Assembly: GCA_044448905.1 (NCBI GenBank)
Contig: JBIOHJ010000139.1
Location: forward strand, 1 to 7,888
Reading direction: 5' to 3'
Length of the DNA stretch: 7,888 bases
Origin: JBIOHJ01 sp044448905
GTDB lineage: Bacteria > Bacteroidota > Bacteroidia > AKYH767-A > OLB10
The translations under genes were made by a program, and so were the position numbers. The notes under the pieces were generated by a model. That model saw only the letters and a list, made by a program, of their open reading frames with translations. It searched no databases and was not told where the DNA came from. Below, piece after piece: positions 7,035 to 7,888 of this stretch (positions are counted from its first letter, which is position 1; each line of letters starts with the position of its first letter).

Positions 7035-7493
7035 TTATACTTTATTAATTTTTCGCTTTTTAATTTTTAATTTATCAAAAAAGAAATAAAAATAAATTTT
7101 GAGCAAAATTTCTATTCCGATTATTTTTAAAAATTCCAAAAGAATTTTAGCAGCTTGTAATTTAATATAGTCAGTTTGAATTATTATTTGAAAATCTTTA
7201 TCTATAAAATTCGGTAAGATCAATAATGCAATTAATATTAATTTCAGAATAATTAAATATCTTGATATCCCATCCAGATCATATCCTTGAGATTCTTTAA
7301 AGTATTTGCATGCTGAAAAAAAATAAATGCCTGAAAGAAGCAAGCCCAGGCTCAAAACAGGCATTATTTCGTTATAAAGCGTATCATAATAAATAATCGA
7401 ATGTGATACGGATACAATTATAAGGCTGGTTGCAAGAATAGAAGCCACAATGAAAAGGATCTCCTCATGTCTTGATTTAGGCTTATCTCCCAT
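7035..7493 (-). CDS. Small four-helix membrane protein, unknown function
   Basis: I do not recognise this 152-residue protein. It has a short polar N-terminus (GDKPKSRHEE) and then about four hydrophobic segments: roughly 12-31, 42-62, 78-98 and 115-138. It ends in a strongly basic tail (KLKIKKRKINKV), which by the positive-inside rule should face the cytoplasm, as should the charged N-terminus. There is no signal peptidase site, so it is an integral inner-membrane protein. Base composition is far richer in A and T than mutL: the row 7081-7140 has 10 G/C in 60, against 36 in 60 at 1321-1380. ATG at 7493 is the only plausible start and has no Shine-Dalgarno. It reads toward the TPR-DUF2971 gene on the same strand with a 111-bp gap. 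A functional link is possible but unsupported by any motif. Confidence 0.7.
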   Translation of the reverse strand: MGDKPKSRHEEILFIVASILATSLIIVSVSHSIIYYDTLYNEIMPVLSLGLLLSGIYFFSACKYFKESQGYDLDGISRYLIILKLILIALLILPNFIDKDFQIIIQTDYIKLQAAKILLEFLKIIGIEILLKIYFYFFFDKLKIKKRKINKV

Positions 7494-7502
7494 TGTAAAA
7501 TG

Positions 7503-7648
7503 TTATTTTAATTCAATGATTCCATCTTGGTTAAAGTCAATCCATATTAGTTCACCGGTACACTTGCTACTGTATAATCTTCTGTTTCACCATAGGTATA
7601 TGTACCGCAAGTCGCATACACCGGGATCACAGGGTATCCATATGTATA
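7503..7648 (-). pseudogene. Decayed fragment of a GEVED-domain secreted protein
   Basis: Two short minus-strand stretches in different frames keep the hallmarks of the GEVED domain, common in large T9SS-secreted Bacteroidota proteins. Frame one (7648 to the stop at 7547) reads through TCGTYTYGETEDYTV, the typical end of the domain. Frame two, overlapping it and ending at the stop at 7503, reads LIWIDFNQDG, which resembles the WIDFNQDG start-side motif. In an intact domain WIDFNQDG comes before GEVEDYTV; here the order is reversed and the frames differ. Neither stretch has a start codon in a sensible place, and both are closed by stops. I infer the debris of a gene with tandem GEVED domains after deletion and frameshift. 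The remnant ends 9 bp before the ATG of the membrane-protein gene. Confidence 0.6.
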
Positions 7649-7809
7649 TTATTGATATAACGTTAGTTGTAGCACACAGCCCACCCCACGAGTTTGTAAA
7701 TTCTTCCATTTAGATAGCTATTGGGAACACCAATACACCAGTTCAGGTAGTAGTACCAGTCATAAAGTAAATATAAAATATATTAATAATTTTCATAATA
7801 ATTTATAAA

Positions 7810-7887
7810 TCAATTGTTTAATACTATTTTATCATGTGTTATTGCATTTCCTTCATATCCTCCGATAGGAACACTACCAACCCTATA
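7810..7887 (-). CDS. 3' end of an unidentified reading frame at the window edge
   Basis: From the right edge the minus strand is open for 25 codons (including VGSVPIGGYEGNAITH, ending DKIVLNN) before a TGA at 7812-7810. An AT-rich untranslated stretch follows. The composition, Gly-rich and then polar, looks protein-like, and the stop followed by an abrupt change to AT-rich DNA suits a true gene end. The family is not recognised and the piece is too short for certainty. It could equally be another part of the decayed gene at 7503-7648. Confidence 0.3.
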   Translation of the reverse strand, partial: YRVGSVPIGGYEGNAITHDKIVLNN

Positions 7888-7888
7888 T

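Larger units (their letters stand above)
7494..7888. other. Accessory stretch without an intact gene
   Basis: These 395 bp hold the GEVED remnant (7503-7648), a middle part (7649-7809) in which no frame could be assigned, and the open 3' tail at the edge. About 7745-7810 is nearly pure A/T. No -7 box for the membrane-protein gene was found here, and no transposase, att-like repeat or RNA gene was seen to explain the decay. Confidence 0.6.

Noticed and set aside
7030..7037. TAAATTTG on the minus strand as a -7 box for the TPR-DUF2971 gene
   Set aside because: The match is exact, but there is no -33 TTG at suitable distance and it overlaps the stop codon of the membrane-protein gene; not enough to call.
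7450..7713. Plus-strand open frame of 87 codons
   Set aside because: It overlaps the start of the membrane-protein gene and the opposite strand of the GEVED remnant; its translation has no recognisable motif or upstream promoter.

Overview
The window looks like chromosomal DNA of a member of the Bacteroidota. Three signs support this. A secreted protein ends in a type IX secretion (T9SS) type-A C-terminal sorting domain. Promoters match the Bacteroidota -7 box TAnnTTTG. Translation starts sit in A-rich leaders without Shine-Dalgarno sequences. No RNA gene, IS element, integrase or CRISPR array was seen. The species cannot be named from this sequence.

Left part (1-3800): the minus strand carries mutL, which runs off the left edge without its C-terminal end. 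It encodes the mismatch repair ATPase. Divergent from it on the plus strand is a 625-residue exported protein with a signal peptide, an Asp-box (BNR/sialidase-like propeller motif) and a T9SS sorting tail. That gene ends at a strong GC-rich hairpin terminator, which also lies between two convergent genes.

Middle (3801-5180): a minus-strand lipoprotein gene encodes a carboxypeptidase-regulatory-like beta-sandwich followed by a domain that resembles the ThuA/class-I glutamine amidotransferase fold. A textbook Bacteroidota promoter lies upstream of it.

Right part (5181-7888), all minus strand: a 580-residue protein has four near-identical 34-residue TPRs fused to a DUF2971-like domain. Upstream of it is a very AT-rich gene for a small four-helix membrane protein. 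Beyond that, the broken remains of a GEVED-type secreted protein and the 3' tail of an unknown reading frame run to the right edge. This end looks accessory: it is lower in G+C and contains gene debris.

The genes do not form an obvious single pathway. The best candidate for something little described is the TPR-DUF2971 gene with its small membrane-protein neighbour. A sensor/effector role, possibly with an ADP-ribosyltransferase-like fold, is an inference from motif spacing only.
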